DNA of 64,000 nucleotides from Lycium barbarum (lineage: Eukaryota; Streptophyta; Magnoliopsida; Solanales; Solanaceae): contig NC_083346.1 of the NCBI RefSeq assembly GCF_019175385.1, forward strand, positions 60,851,821 through 60,915,820. The letters are read 5' to 3'. Of the stretch, positions 1-10,645 are shown piece by piece (positions within the stretch are counted from its first letter, which is position 1; each line of letters opens with the position of its first letter). The position numbers and the translations under genes are program-made. Under the pieces are notes generated by a model that saw only the letters and a program-made list of their open reading frames with translations, did no database searches and was not told where the DNA came from.

Positions 1-563
1 GAGGGCTTCCATCGAGCAACGTACTACCTGATTTACACCATATGGTCTCCGAATGTCATATATATACATATTCTTATACTTAGATCATATAATCTTCATC
101 ACTGACCCGAGCCTAAAATTTGCTTAGCACGTTCGCGCTGAGTTGGCCCTTGGTCTCCTGCGCGTTCGCGCCACTACCTGGCGTGTCTGCGCAGGCTAAT
201 TTCCTTGCCTGCCATCCCAACTTGTAACGTCCATATCTCCTTACCCCAATGTCCTATTGAGGAGAGATTTATTGCGTTGGGAACTGGACCTCATGAACTT
301 CACTATGGGATTTGCTTTGTTTCAAAACTCTCCATATACTAACAAATATTCTTCCTCCAAGTTGGGCCAAAATTGCTCCTCATATTTTCTCCAAAGTCTG
401 ACAAACTTAATTTCCTTTATTCACTTGCCCGCCAATCCTTTAGGTACTTCTCATACATGATCTTAAACCCTTACAGCCATAAAATAGGCACATATCACTT
501 CAGTGTTCACAATTAAGCAGTTAACACCTATGGAACTTCACGTCCGAACTACGAGGTGTAACA
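1..563 (-). repeat. TE-0 LTR fragment (U3 side)
   Basis: Read on the minus strand, an LTR begins at 563 with TGTTACACCT, directly preceded by a purine tract (564-580) and by the hairpin motif found next to the polypurine tract of the other elements here. It runs off the left edge, so only about the first 560 bp are seen, which is presumably U3. No coding is recognisable. The sequence differs from the other LTR families in the window, so this is a separate, probably older lineage. Its other LTR is not visible. Confidence 0.7.
128..192 (-). promoter_or_regulatory. GC-rich palindrome cluster in TE-0 U3
   Basis: Three related GC-rich motifs stand out in AT-rich sequence: cacgttcgcgctg at 128-140, gcgcgttcgcgcc at 160-172 and gcgtgtctgcgc at 181-192. 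They lie about 370-435 bp inside the LTR, the same relative position as the ACGGACC palindrome arrays of TE-A, TE-D and TE-H. Role as a promoter-proximal element is inferred from that position alone. Confidence 0.4.
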
Positions 564-599
564 TTCTTCCCCTCTTAAAAACATTCCTCCTCGAATGTT
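564..599 (-). promoter_or_regulatory. TE-0 polypurine tract with adjacent hairpin
   Basis: On the minus strand the purine run AAGAGGGGAAGAA directly precedes the LTR start, as expected for the plus-strand primer of reverse transcription. Just upstream in element sense lies the inverted repeat AACATTCG-AGGA-GGAATGTT (plus-strand 580-599), with one stem base changed. The same arrangement occurs in seven other elements in the window, which is why this edge is called an element boundary. Confidence 0.7.
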
Positions 600-1753
600 A
601 TAGTTACACATCCACGATGTTTTTACTGATGTCTTGAAGTGACTGTCCTTCTCTTATACTCCGATCACCTTATTTTTAACACAGGTTGGTTAACCTCTTC
701 TCTCACAATAATCTCCAACCGTGAGGTTCACACGCTTCTAATTTCCCTCCAACTGTTCTAGTTCCTCATCCTTCCTTTATGTCTAAACGTGTAGGTCTCC
801 TTAGCACATTTCCCAGGGGGGTCACCCATCCTATTACTACTCTGGCCCAAGCATGCTTAACCTCTAAGTTCTGATAGGATCAGGTGCATTAGTGCTAGTA
901 TGATCACATCCATCCTACTGTGTGGCCTTTATCACGTGACCTAAAACAAGTTGAAGTTCTAACGGATCCCAAGAAAAATTCCGGTCATGCATCTCCCTCC
1001 GAATTGGAAAAGTTCCTCATGTTACTGACCACGCAAATGTTGTTTTAGTCTTTGGAACTCCCTATTACTTCTCGATTTTCCCATTGTCGGGTGTCATAAT
1101 TTATCTAATACCTTAGTCAGTCCTTGTGCTCGTACTCAAGCTTACTTGCTTCCCCTCTTAAAAGCTTTACCTTATGGTGTTGTATCCTATTGCCATTCTC
1201 AATCGAAATTTCATCCCATAATAATAATCCTTTCGTCATGACTTTTGTTCTTTCACTTACGAATCCTTCAAGTTCCCTACTTGTCATTACCCAAAATACT
1301 ACTTTAAATCTCAAATCTTGTCTATAATAATCCCTAGGGATACTCGAAACGATGATGTACCTAACTATCGGTCCAGCCGGAATAGTACTTTTTATTCCAA
1401 TAATTAATGGCCAATGTCCACTTGTAGTGTCCTCTTCATCTTATCATTCCATATCATCTGGTCCCATACTTTCCCATTAATCAATTCGTAGCCATCATCG
1501 ACGTATAATCTTTGTGATCTCCTAAATCTGTGGTCCTTGTCCTTCTTTGGTCCTTGTCCTTTAATAAGAATTTTTTTTGTTGGAGGATTTTGGCAGAATG
1601 CCCATTATTTACCACCTTCTTAGTTCTGGTTATAAGGAAGTATAGATTGGTTCCGAAGTCCTCACATTAATCCTTGGTCACGCACAATCTTACTCTATCT
1701 CCTGTTGATTTATTCAAGCTTGATCCTATCGTCTGCTTTCCTGCTTTCATCCT
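581..1753. other. Non-coding stretch, decayed internal region of TE-0 or older repeat
   Basis: No open frame longer than about 67 codons and no retroelement protein motif was recognised on either strand. The left edge continues TE-0 inward from its polypurine tract. The only recognisable item is the 5S rRNA-like segment at about 795-911. The right edge is the 5' LTR of TE-A. Whether this is a badly decayed TE-0 interior or unrelated sequence cannot be told by eye. Confidence 0.4.
795..911 (-). pseudogene. 5S rRNA-like sequence (degenerate)
   Basis: The minus strand from 911 downward follows plant 5S rRNA from its first base: the 5' end ggatgtgatcatac, then gcactaatgcacc, the internal control region gttaagcatgcttggg, and aggatgggtgacc near the 3' side. 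Scattered substitutions occur throughout and the last 15-20 bases are not recognisable. It is a single copy without a tandem 5S array or clear T-run terminator, so a functional rRNA gene is unlikely. Plant Cassandra TRIM retrotransposons carry 5S sequence in their LTRs, but I found no second copy or TRIM ends nearby. Confidence 0.75.
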
Positions 1754-2095
1754 TGTTACACCTTGGAAAACTCCCCGTTAACGTATAGTGAATAGGCTAG
1801 CAGAGAGCACGATGTATGTGAAGTTTCAATAAGTAAGAAATGGCGTTGGATGACCCTAATCGAGACTCAAAAACAATTAACGTAATGGAAGAAAGTTGTT
1901 AAGGAAAACAAAGGACATATTATGTGTCGGGTAAGAATTTTGGGCGACGAGTTAATGATGGCATAATGACGTCTTAGAGAAGAGTGATAACGTCCCTTAG
2001 ATTGGTATTGAGGTGCAAAACAAGTATCAAGAAGGTTCTATAAGGATTGGAGATCAAACGAGTTGACGAGAACGAAATCGGAACAACTGGGCACT

Positions 2096-2277
2096 ATACG
2101 GCCCAATATAGGGACCGTATAAAATATATTGGCCGTATGTTAGGCCTTATATTTAGCCAAGGGGGACATCACCTACTGGACCAAACATACGGCAACACAT
2201 ACGGCCCGTAAAAAATGTACGGACCGTATGTTGGTCCGTATGTCTCGGCCGGGACAGCTTTCATGATTTAATATAAG
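2096..2277 (+). promoter_or_regulatory. TE-A U3 promoter region: CCGTAT array, perfect inverted repeat, TATA box
   Basis: About eight copies of ATACGG or its complement CCGTAT lie within 146 bp. The array ends in a perfect 7-bp inverted repeat, ACGGACC (2219-2225) and GGTCCGT (2233-2239), separated by GTATGTT. About 30 bp downstream is AATATAAG (2270-2277), a plausible TATA box. The same arrangement recurs in TE-D (25614-25770), TE-H (56139-56270 and 63857-64000) and, mutated, in the TE-A 3' LTR (30608-30754). Promoter function is inferred. Confidence 0.55.
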
Positions 2278-3540
2278 GACCCTCCGTTCATTATATTTCA
2301 TTTCATCTCACTCCTCCACACACCAAGAAAACCTATATAACCTTCTCCATCATTCATCCACAAGGATTCAAGGGAAAACCAAGATCAACTACACCAAATC
2401 TATGAAAATAAGTGTGTGAAACCTAGCAAAAGTTCATCTACACCTAGAAATCTCAAGGGAAGTGAGTTAGGGTTTTAGTGCAAGAAGATAAGTTCTACTC
2501 AAGGGTTGTTCATCCATCATCGAAGGTGAGTTTTATGGTTATTCCATGGTGTTTAAGGTATTGGAAGGTTAAGACACATGAATGGTAGAAAGACATAGGA
2601 AATGGGTCATGAATGAGTGAATAGTATCATTGTTGAACAATAGTTTGGGATGAATTATGAATATTGGTATGTTATGATTGTGAATATGTTATAAATGACA
2701 TTTTGACCATGGAATAGGTATGATATATGATAAAACGCGATAAGGAGCTATAACCATAATTGTGGAGAAATTGAAGGGGAAATGGTGAATTGTGGTGAAT
2801 GTAGATAAATGATGATTGTTGTTTGCGATATTGTGAATGTTGTTATGAATGTTTGTGAGTTGATATAGAACATGGGAAAAGTTGTAGAAACATTGGAAAT
2901 GCTGCCCAATTTTCCCTAGAAATAGTAACACGTTCTTATAGCCGATTAACTAATGTTAATGCGAATTCTCTTGAGGGTAGAAACATGGGCGTTGAAGGAG
3001 CGCAAGCAAGCGCTAAACTAGTTAAACGGAAAAGGTATGTAAGGCTAATCCCTTCCATCAAAGGCACGAATCTTTCAAGTTTTCCAATGATCATCTTATA
3101 CGATGGAGACTATGAGTTCGTAAATACACCAAACTACATACGCACATGATTAAGAAAGGAAATACGATACGAGCATGATAATGATGATGGTGAACATAAG
3201 TATGAGAAATCCTAGTGTATAATAAGGTGTCCACGAAGCTAATAATTCTAAGTATGGTTTCATCGATGCTTCTCTTTGCACACACTCAGCTTAAATTGTT
3301 CGTTCCTTCAAGGTGAGATATGGTGTTGATGATTACTCTATAATATAATCGGGGGATCACGACCTTATGTCACCCCGACGTAGCCATAGTTGCCTTCAAA
3401 GTCTAATGTATGCTCTTAATGATAAATGTATAGTGATGCTGAGTCATGATAGGTCTATGAGACGATCAATAATGTAAGATTATGTTATGCCTATGAGATG
3501 TGTAAAAATGATGAATTTGTGATTGATTATATGAAGATAT

Positions 3541-3702
3541 GATTCCACCGCGCCAAAATGGCCGGGCATGTCACCGCTAAGGCGGCCTGCATATGATTCC
3601 ACCGTGCCTCAATGGCCGGGCATGTCACCGCTAAGGCGGGCTGCTATGTTTACACCGAGCCTAGAGGACCGGACATGATCACCACTAGTGGGCGGCATAT
3701 GA
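3541..3702 (+). repeat. 54-bp tandem repeat in the TE-A LTR, about three copies
   Basis: Copy 1 (3541-3594) and copy 2 (3595-3648) share gattccaccg, then atggccgggcatgtcaccgc and taaggcgg, with only a few differences. A third, more diverged copy follows to about 3702 (accgag...ggaccggacatgatcacc). The third may be the ancestral single unit from which the other two grew by slippage or unequal exchange. The 3' LTR is truncated before this point, so copy number cannot be compared. Confidence 0.8.
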
Positions 3703-4371
3703 TGGTTACCCAAACGCGGGTTAACGATGAGGATTATGATGTGATGATATATGTAATGGGATCACATATGCACCATGATTATATAAATATACGATATGTG
3801 TATGAAATTTATTCACCTATGAAACTCATACAGGTTATATCTTTCTCTTATGGCTCATGATCCATCTATTATATTTACTTCATTCTTGTCTTACATACTC
3901 AGTACAATGTTCGTACTGACGTCCGTTTTCATTGGACGCTGTGTTCATGCCCACAGGTAGACAGGGAGGTGAGCTCGATCCAGACTCGTAGGAGCTGTTA
4001 GCTGATTGAGAGTACTCCATTGCTCCGGAGGTGCTTGATTGTTCTTTTGTGTATATTTGTAGATTTTGGGCACGACGGGGTCCTGTCCCGTCCATTTGTC
4101 TAGTACTCTAGTAGAGGCTCGTAGATACGCAGTGTGGGTTATATGGTCTCACGAGGTTACTACTATGTATATGCATATATTATTCTGATAAGCCTAAAGG
4201 GCTTTTGTATATAAAAATACTGATGTTCCCAAATGAAATATGATTTTCTTATGATTTGAGTATAAATTTGATAAAAGAGCGTTAGATAAGTATGATGAGT
4301 AACAGAACGAGCGGTGCTTGGTGGTTAGCCCCGGGTACCCGTCACGGCCCCCAGTCAGGTCGTGAGAAAAG

Positions 4372-4383
4372 TGGTATCAGAGC
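4372..4383 (+). other. TE-A primer-binding site (initiator Met tRNA)
   Basis: TGGTATCAGAGC, four bases after the LTR end, is complementary to the 3' end of plant initiator methionine tRNA, the usual primer of Ty3/gypsy chromoviruses. It fixes the 5' LTR boundary and the plus orientation. Confidence 0.9.
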
Positions 4384-4436
4384 AGTTCAGTCCTAGGAAG
4401 TGTCTACGAGCCGTGTCTAGTAGAGTCTTCTTTATG

Positions 4437-4454
4437 GTGTGTTGCGTGCCACAC
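4437..4454 (+). promoter_or_regulatory. Leader hairpin, kissing-loop type (TE-A)
   Basis: Stem GTGTG (4437-4441) and CACAC (4450-4454) closes loop TTGCGTGC, 53 nt after the primer site. In this decayed copy the hexamer GCGTGC is not quite self-complementary. In the other four elements it is (GTGCAC or GCGCGC). Confidence 0.5.
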
Positions 4455-4573
4455 TAATAAACAGGAGGCTACAGGGCATTTAGGAAAAATGACCATCTTT
4501 CTTCTTATGAGATCGTGCAATAGAGCCGTGTATAAGATTTTATCCTCCTTAATAGTGTGTTGTGATTTCAGAA

Positions 4574-5291
4574 ATGCCGCCAAAGGGAAAAGCTACAGCC
4601 GCCCGGAAGAGCAAGACTACGACAAAAAGGCGGGTAGAAAGAGAGTCACCACCGAATGTGGAAGAGGGTGAATCACATAATGAGGCTCCATCTAACAATT
4701 CCTCCACCCCGCCTAATGTGGAAGAACAAGGGGGAGCTTCAGCTCCAATTCCTCCACCGGGAGCTTTGGGTCAACAAGTGACCGAGACCATTCATTTATT
4801 GACACAGTTGGTTGCCGCCCCGGGACAGCGGCAAAATACGGGCCCAAGTGATCGGTCAACTAGTACCAGAACCCGTGATTTTATGAATTTGAATCCTCCG
4901 GAGTTTTTCGAGTCAAAGCCGGATGAAGACCCGCAAGGTTTCATTGATGAGATGTTGAGGACATTGAGGATTATTCATGCCTCCGAGACTGAATCTATGG
5001 AGCTGGCATCCTATAGACTCCGAGATGTAGCGGTATTATGGTACAATAATTAGCTAGCGTCAAGAAAATAAAATACGCCTCCTCCCATGTGGCAAGAATT
5101 TGTAGATGATTTCATCTGACATTATTTTCCACCCGAGGTCCGCCGAGCTAGAGCGGATAGGATCTTGAATCTAAAGCAAGGAAACATGAGTGCTCGGGCA
5201 TATAGCCTTCAATTTAATTCCTTGGCTAGATATGCCCCGACTATGGTGGCCGATATGGGAGACAGAGTGCATCGCTTTGTGAGTGGCTTAG
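4574..5291 (+). pseudogene. gag: TE-A gag, N-terminal part (broken)
   Basis: Capsid precursor that would coat element RNA in the cytoplasm. The start ATG at 4574 gives MPPKGKATAARK, matching the MP-K start of all other gag copies here. A proline-rich segment is followed by the retrotransposon gag core (LNPPEFF, DEDPQGFIDEMLRTLR, YRLRDVAVLWY). Stops include TAG at 5051-5053 where homologues have Trp, a TAA about 13 codons on, and TGA at about 5117 where homologues have Arg. It resumes in frame sense (LARYAPTMVADMGDRVHRFVSGL) until TE-B cuts it at 5291. The reading continues at 19366. Confidence 0.85.
5287..5291. repeat. Target-site duplication of TE-B, left copy (cttag)
   Basis: cttag here and at 19361-19365 flank TE-B exactly. 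Removing TE-B and one copy rejoins TE-A gag within the conserved VHRFV-GLGPH region. Confidence 0.93.
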
Positions 5292-8207
5292 TGTCACGAC
5301 CCAGCCCCGTAGGCCATAACTAGTGTCCTAATTGGACACCCAAAACCACTCGCTTACCAAATCAACATATCAAAGACTTATTCAAATTTAACATACGTTA
5401 TTCATGCGGATACTGTGAACAGACATCATCTTAAGCGGTCACCTGTAACAGAAATATCAAACCAAAAGCCGGCAGGCTGGCGGAATACACATCGCCCGAA
5501 TATACATACATATACAAACATATGGGCCGTTTTGGCCATAATAGCAAACAGGACCGCTTAAGGCACATATCGCAAACATAGTCGAACAAACGCGACCCAT
5601 GATCCACATATATGTCTACAGGCCTTTACAAACCATAACAAAAACATATGACGGGACAGGGCCCCGTCGTACCCTCAAATAGTCATATATACAGAAATAT
5701 GTATGACAAAAGATATGTACCAAAATATGAGCTCCGGATCAAAGGAGAACTCCAAATAGCAGAATAAGTGTCCTACACTGGCGGGTCACCAGAATGAACG
5801 TCTGTACCTGCGGGCATGAAACGCAGCCCCCGAAGAAAGGGGGTTAGTACGAAATATGTACTGAGTATGTAAAGCATGAAATGCAGTAATCCAAATCAGA
5901 ACTGAAGTGAGAAGTACGGAAAATGGATACAGAATTAGTATATCAAAACCTGTGCTGAAAACATAAATAATGCAAATAAAAATCATGCATCGGGCTCAAG
6001 AACGTGGTCGCCACTCCGACGCTGGCGCCACAACACATCATACTCCAGAAGGTTTCAAATCTCCATACAATCCGCGAACATATCGTATCATCATAACATA
6101 TCATAACATCAGAACACATCGTATGCCATATCACATCATAAGGCCGTATATAAGCGGTACCAAGCCCTATGGCGAGGTCTCGGGAACCGTAACACATCAT
6201 ACTGCCGAATATAACATAGTGCGCACGATCACAAAACCGGCCTGGGATCCGGCGAACGATATCATAGTATGCACGAGCGGAGTAGTGAGGAAACCATGTG
6301 CATATAAGTACATAAATAAATTTCAAAACTAGATGGACAAATATATTTACCGACATCTGAAGGCTCAAAAATAAGATTCGGGTCAATCGGAATTAGTATA
6401 AGAAAGTTACGAGCTTTTGAAGTACAGAACCTTCTGACAAACATTTCATAAGCCATACTTGAAAATTCAAGTATCATTCATATTAGAAAACTTTCGAACA
6501 TCATTATGGATCAAATATTCATATTAGGAAACTTTCGAATAACATTATGGATCAAATCAAATGGAGACTTTTGGACCATATTTACGTACCAAAATATTCA
6601 TCAAAGACTTTAGCCATCTCGATTTTCATTCGAACAACATTCGGAAACATAACAACTAGAGTCTTCGAATATCACAAATATGTATCAAGCCATATGAAAT
6701 AGCTTATGGAAGTCAAAGATGTTAGCCATCCTAGTGGCTCTAAGAGTAGGATTTTCTTTATAAGCATACATATAAATTTTTGTTCATTTCAAATGGATCA
6801 TGCCAAAAGAAGGAAATGTAGGCTTTACATACCTCGATCGCTCGCTAACCAAATCCTGACTCAAGTCTCGGGCTCTCCAATATCTACAGTAACGTTATCA
6901 ATTACCAAACATTAGCTACAAGTACTTAGAAATCCAATTCTAACTTGTATTTGTCTACAGAAATTTTGGCAGCATCTCCCCTGTAAATTCAACATCCCCG
7001 AGAATTTAACTCGGCCAAATTTAGCAACAACCATACCAACAATACCAACAACCATACTAATAACATCAAGAATCAATTTAAAGCGCATTCTAATATTTGT
7101 AATCTTCTATCTCTACGTCGCTTATCACATTCAATTCAACTACGTACATTCAAGCCAATATCAACGCTCAGATATTCATTTCTAATCCGAGATCATTCAA
7201 ATACAATTTCAAGAACATTTCAAACTATCTATACAATATTTAAGCAATTCCACCAACACATCATGCTCCACCCGAAACTTCCAATTCCAACAAGGACGAT
7301 AACAACACATTTCTATCTTTCAAATTCATAAACCACACTTAGCAATTCATACGTTAGCAATGTTATTCCCGCAAATACAAGAACTACATTAATGACCATG
7401 CTGTCTTCCAAAACAGCCCACAATCATCACAACTTCTACGCGAATCACCAAATTCTCATTTTCATCATAGAATACATATCAACAACCACCAAATTACTAT
7501 ATAAAAATTAGTTCATCTTCCCTACACTACACACACATACACGGCCACATACACTCACACATACCCATACGGCCACACCCACAACACACAAATTTCATAC
7601 TTTTCATTCATTTCCACATACTATATCATATATATAAGTCTTCCATAACATAAAAAGGATAGAATTCTTACCTTTTCTAAAATTTCCACTTGCCACTAAA
7701 GTGGTTTTTTCGCTTAAATAATTATACCACGTTGAAGAGTGTCTTGAACTTAGTAAGAATTCAAGAAGAAAGGAATTTTTGGATCAAAGTTGGAAGGCTT
7801 AAAGTTTTTTCTCTCTTTCTCTTGTTGGCCGAATTCCCCTTCTTTCCTTGCTCTAACTTTTGTTTCTTGAATATTCTTGAATGGTGGCCCTTTTTATCTA
7901 TTTATTTGGTCTATTAAATTAGCACATGGGCTTTGGCCCTTTTTTTTCCCATGGCCGGCCACCCCATAGATTTGGGACTCTCCTTTTTTTTTTCATTTTC
8001 CAAGCCCAATTTCTTATGGTTAATATTTTGTAAGTCATGAAACTAATTTCCAAAATTCCAATTTTGCCCTTAGCCTTCCTCCATATTTCCGCCTCAATCT
8101 TTTTCATGAACAACATATATATTAAATAAAATCAAAATATTGCCTTATCTCTTACTAGTCACAATTATTTCAAATTTTATCAAATATGCAAAATACGGGA
8201 TATAACA
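5292..8207 (-). repeat. TE-B 3' LTR
   Basis: On the minus strand it starts at 8207 with tgttatatcccgtatt and ends at 5292 with ggtcgtgaca. It nearly matches 16454-19360. It carries the hairpin at 5650-5668 and the triple stem-loop block at 5808-5864. A 147-codon open frame in element sense (5943-6386) exists in both LTRs but lies in untranslated LTR sequence and resembles no known protein. Confidence 0.92.
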
Positions 8208-8242
8208 TCCTCCCCCCTTTAATACATTTGTCCTCGAATGTT
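8208..8242 (-). promoter_or_regulatory. TE-B polypurine tract and adjacent hairpin
   Basis: In element sense AAAGGGGGGAGGA (8208-8220) abuts the 3' LTR. The inverted repeat AACATTCG-AGGA-CAAATGTAT (8223-8242) lies just upstream. The tract fixes the LTR boundary. Confidence 0.85.
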
Positions 8243-8312
8243 AAACTAGCCTTATAGGGTCTTGTACGCATTTCGGGGGAGTTTTTTTTTATGTGAAGCA
8301 CATATAAATCAT

Positions 8313-10025
8313 TTACCAATCAATATAACCAATTAAGAAATTTAGATTACCTGTAGGCATAGGAAACAAGTGAGTATACTTCTTCTTCATCTCGTCCTCC
8401 GCTTCCTAGGTCATTTCTTCCCGGTTATTGTTCCGCCACAAGACTTTAACAGAAGGCACATCTTTGGTGCGCATTCTCCTCACCTGACGATCCAAAATAG
8501 CTACAGGTTGTTCTTCATAGGACAGTTCCTCTGTTACCTGGATATCCTCTATAGGAAATACTCTGGAAGGATCACCAATACACTTACGGAGCATTGATAC
8601 ATGAAATACCGGATGTACTGCTTCCAGATCGGATGGTAAGTCTAACGCGTAGGTGACCTTGCCTATTTTTCGAACAATCTGATAAGGCCCAATATATCTT
8701 GGACTGGGCTTTCCTTTTCTGCCGAATCTCATTACACCCTTCATAGGCAACACTATCAGAAATACCCAGTCACCAATCTGGAACTCTAAAGGTCGACGTC
8801 GTTTATCTGCATATGACTTCTGTCGACTCTGGGCTGCTAATAACTGCTCTCGAATGAGTTTCACCTTATCGACTGCTTGCTGTATCATATCTGGACCAAT
8901 CAATTTAGTTTCACCCACGTCGAACCAACCAATCGGAGACCTGCATTTTCTACCATATAGGGCTTCATACGGCGCCATCTGAATGCTGGAATGATAACTA
9001 TTATTATAAGCAAATTCATTAAGCGGTAAATGATCATCCCAACTACCTCTGAAATCAATAACACTGGCCCGTAGCATATCTTCCAGCGTCTGAATAGTAC
9101 GCTCGGCCTGCCCGTCGGACTGAGGATGGAATGTTGTACTAAGACTCACCTGAGTCCCTAACCCATCCTGAAACGACCTCCAGAAGTTAGCCATAAACTG
9201 TGCACCTCTGTTGGAAATGATAGATATAGGAACTCTGTGAAGTCTTACTATCTCTCTAATATACAACCGGGCATAATCCTCAGCCGAATAAGTAGTCCTG
9301 ACCGGAAGAAAATGGGCTGATTTTGTCAGCCTATCAACAATAACCCATATAGAATCATACTTCCGAGAAGTGCGCGACAAACCTGTAATGAAATCCATAT
9401 TAATTATTTCCCATTTCCAAGCTAGAATTTCCATTTCCTGTAACAATCCACCGGGCTTCTGATGCTTGATTTTAACCTGTTGGCAATTTGGACACTGAGC
9501 AACGAACTCTGCAATGTCTCTTTTCATACCATCCCACCAATATAAACATCTGAGGTCATGGTACATTTTTGTGGATCCAGGATGAACAGAATACCGAGCA
9601 TAATGTGTCTCTCCCATAATCTGCCACTGCAGCCCTGCAACGTTAGGTACACATAACCTGCCTCTATATAATAATACCCTGTCAGGTGAAATTTTGAACT
9701 GGGTCTTTTCCTTACCAAGGACCGCATCTTTGTACTGTACCAGAATAGGATCCTCAAACTGGCGTCGTTTCACTTCTTCCATAATGGACGATTCAGCAAC
9801 TCCTCGGACAAAAACCCCAATATTTCCAGAATCGGCCAAACGGACTCCAAGACTGGCTAGCTGATGAATCTCACTAACTAATTCTTTCCTTTCTGGCTGC
9901 ACGTCAGTCAAACTTCCCATAGACTTGCGGCTAAGTGCATCTGCTACAACATTGGCTTTTCTAGGATGATACAAAATATCGACATCATAATCTTTGAATA
10001 ATTCGAGCCACCTTCTTTGCCGCAA
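8313..10025 (-). pseudogene. pol: TE-B integrase and chromodomain-like tail (broken)
   Basis: C-terminal pol segment. It opens with the end of RNaseH ([25 protein letters not shown]). The HHCC zinc domain follows ([18 protein letters not shown]), then the integrase core with Asp in NMDFITG and Glu in GQAERTIQ. The second catalytic Asp, expected in SDRG, is Asn (ISNRG), so strand transfer should be dead. After the GPYQIVRKIG segment comes the chromodomain-like tail ([24 protein letters not shown]), typical of Tekay-type chromoviruses. A Trp-to-TAG stop at 8406-8408 cuts the tail; the original stop is probably 8313-8315. Confidence 0.88.
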
Positions 10026-10031
10026 ATTCAG

Positions 10032-10331
10032 CTATTTTTGTTTAAACATATACTGAAGGCTTTTGTGATCCATATAAATATCAACATGAACCCCACATAA
10101 GTAATGCCGCCATATTTTTAAAGCATGAATTACCGCGGCTAATTCCAGATCATGAATGGGATAATTTCTCTCGTGCGGTCTGAGCTGCCGGGAAGCATAG
10201 GCTATAACTCGACCATGCTGCATTAGTACACAACCTATCCTAATACCGGAAGCATCACAATAAATAACATACCCGTTTGACCCTTCAAGAAGAGTTAAAA
10301 CTGGAGCTATAATCAATTTTTCCTTCAGCAA
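10032..10331 (-). pseudogene. pol: TE-B RNaseH segment
   Basis: RNaseH degrades the RNA strand of the RNA:DNA hybrid during reverse transcription. Motifs seen are VIYCDASG (catalytic Asp), THDLELAA read here as IHDLELAA (Glu) and DIYMDHKSL (Asp), so the catalytic set is present. It is separated from integrase by an in-frame TAG where homologues have Glu (KQKEL), and from the RT tail by a CAG-to-TAG change in KFQWT. Confidence 0.87.
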
Positions 10332-10361
10332 CTGGAAACTGCGTTCACAAGCATTGGTCCA

Positions 10362-10604
10362 CTAAAATTTTACCGTCTTCTGAGTTAGCTTCGTTAATGG
10401 TGCTGCAATAGAAGCAAAATTCTCCACAAACCTCCTGTAATACCCTGCTAATCCCAGAAAACTACGTACCTCCGTCGGTGTCGTAGGCCTAGGCCAATTC
10501 TGTACAGCCTCGATCTTCTGTGTATCGACCCGAATACCATCTGCTCCGACGATATGCCCCAAGAATGCCACTGAGGTTAACCAGAATTCACACTTGGAGA
10601 ACAT
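10362..10604 (-). pseudogene. pol: TE-B reverse transcriptase C-terminal segment
   Basis: Contains [44 protein letters not shown] and PLTKLTQK, the conserved region between the RT palm and RNaseH. It is shifted out of frame from the main RT segment by a small deletion at about 10660. Confidence 0.85.
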
Positions 10605-10645
10605 GGCATATAATTTCTGTTGCCGATGTGTGCCAAGTACTGTCC

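Larger units (their letters stand above)
1754..4367 (+). repeat. TE-A 5' LTR
   Basis: It starts with tgttacacc at 1754 and ends at gtcgtgaga (expected tgaca, one change), four bases before the primer-binding site; length 2614 bp. It contains the palindrome array (2096-2241), an AATATAAG TATA-like box at 2270-2277, a 54-bp tandem repeat (3541-3702), the triple stem-loop block (3899-3956) and the second hairpin (4074-4092). The first 650 bp match the truncated copy at 30267. Small open frames inside it are not conserved as proteins. Confidence 0.88.

Noticed and set aside
700..1100. Firm call of a Cassandra TRIM around the 5S-like sequence
   Set aside because: No second 5S copy, no matching terminal repeats or primer site found by eye; kept only as a hypothesis.
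1..1753. Host gene exons at the left edge
   Set aside because: No frame above about 67 codons, no splice-consistent protein motif, and the left part is an LTR.
5943..6386. 147-codon open frame present in both TE-B LTRs (also 17105-17548)
   Set aside because: Its repetition is explained by LTR duplication. It lies in the LTR, has no known domain, odd composition and no counterpart in related LTR families beyond nucleotide similarity.
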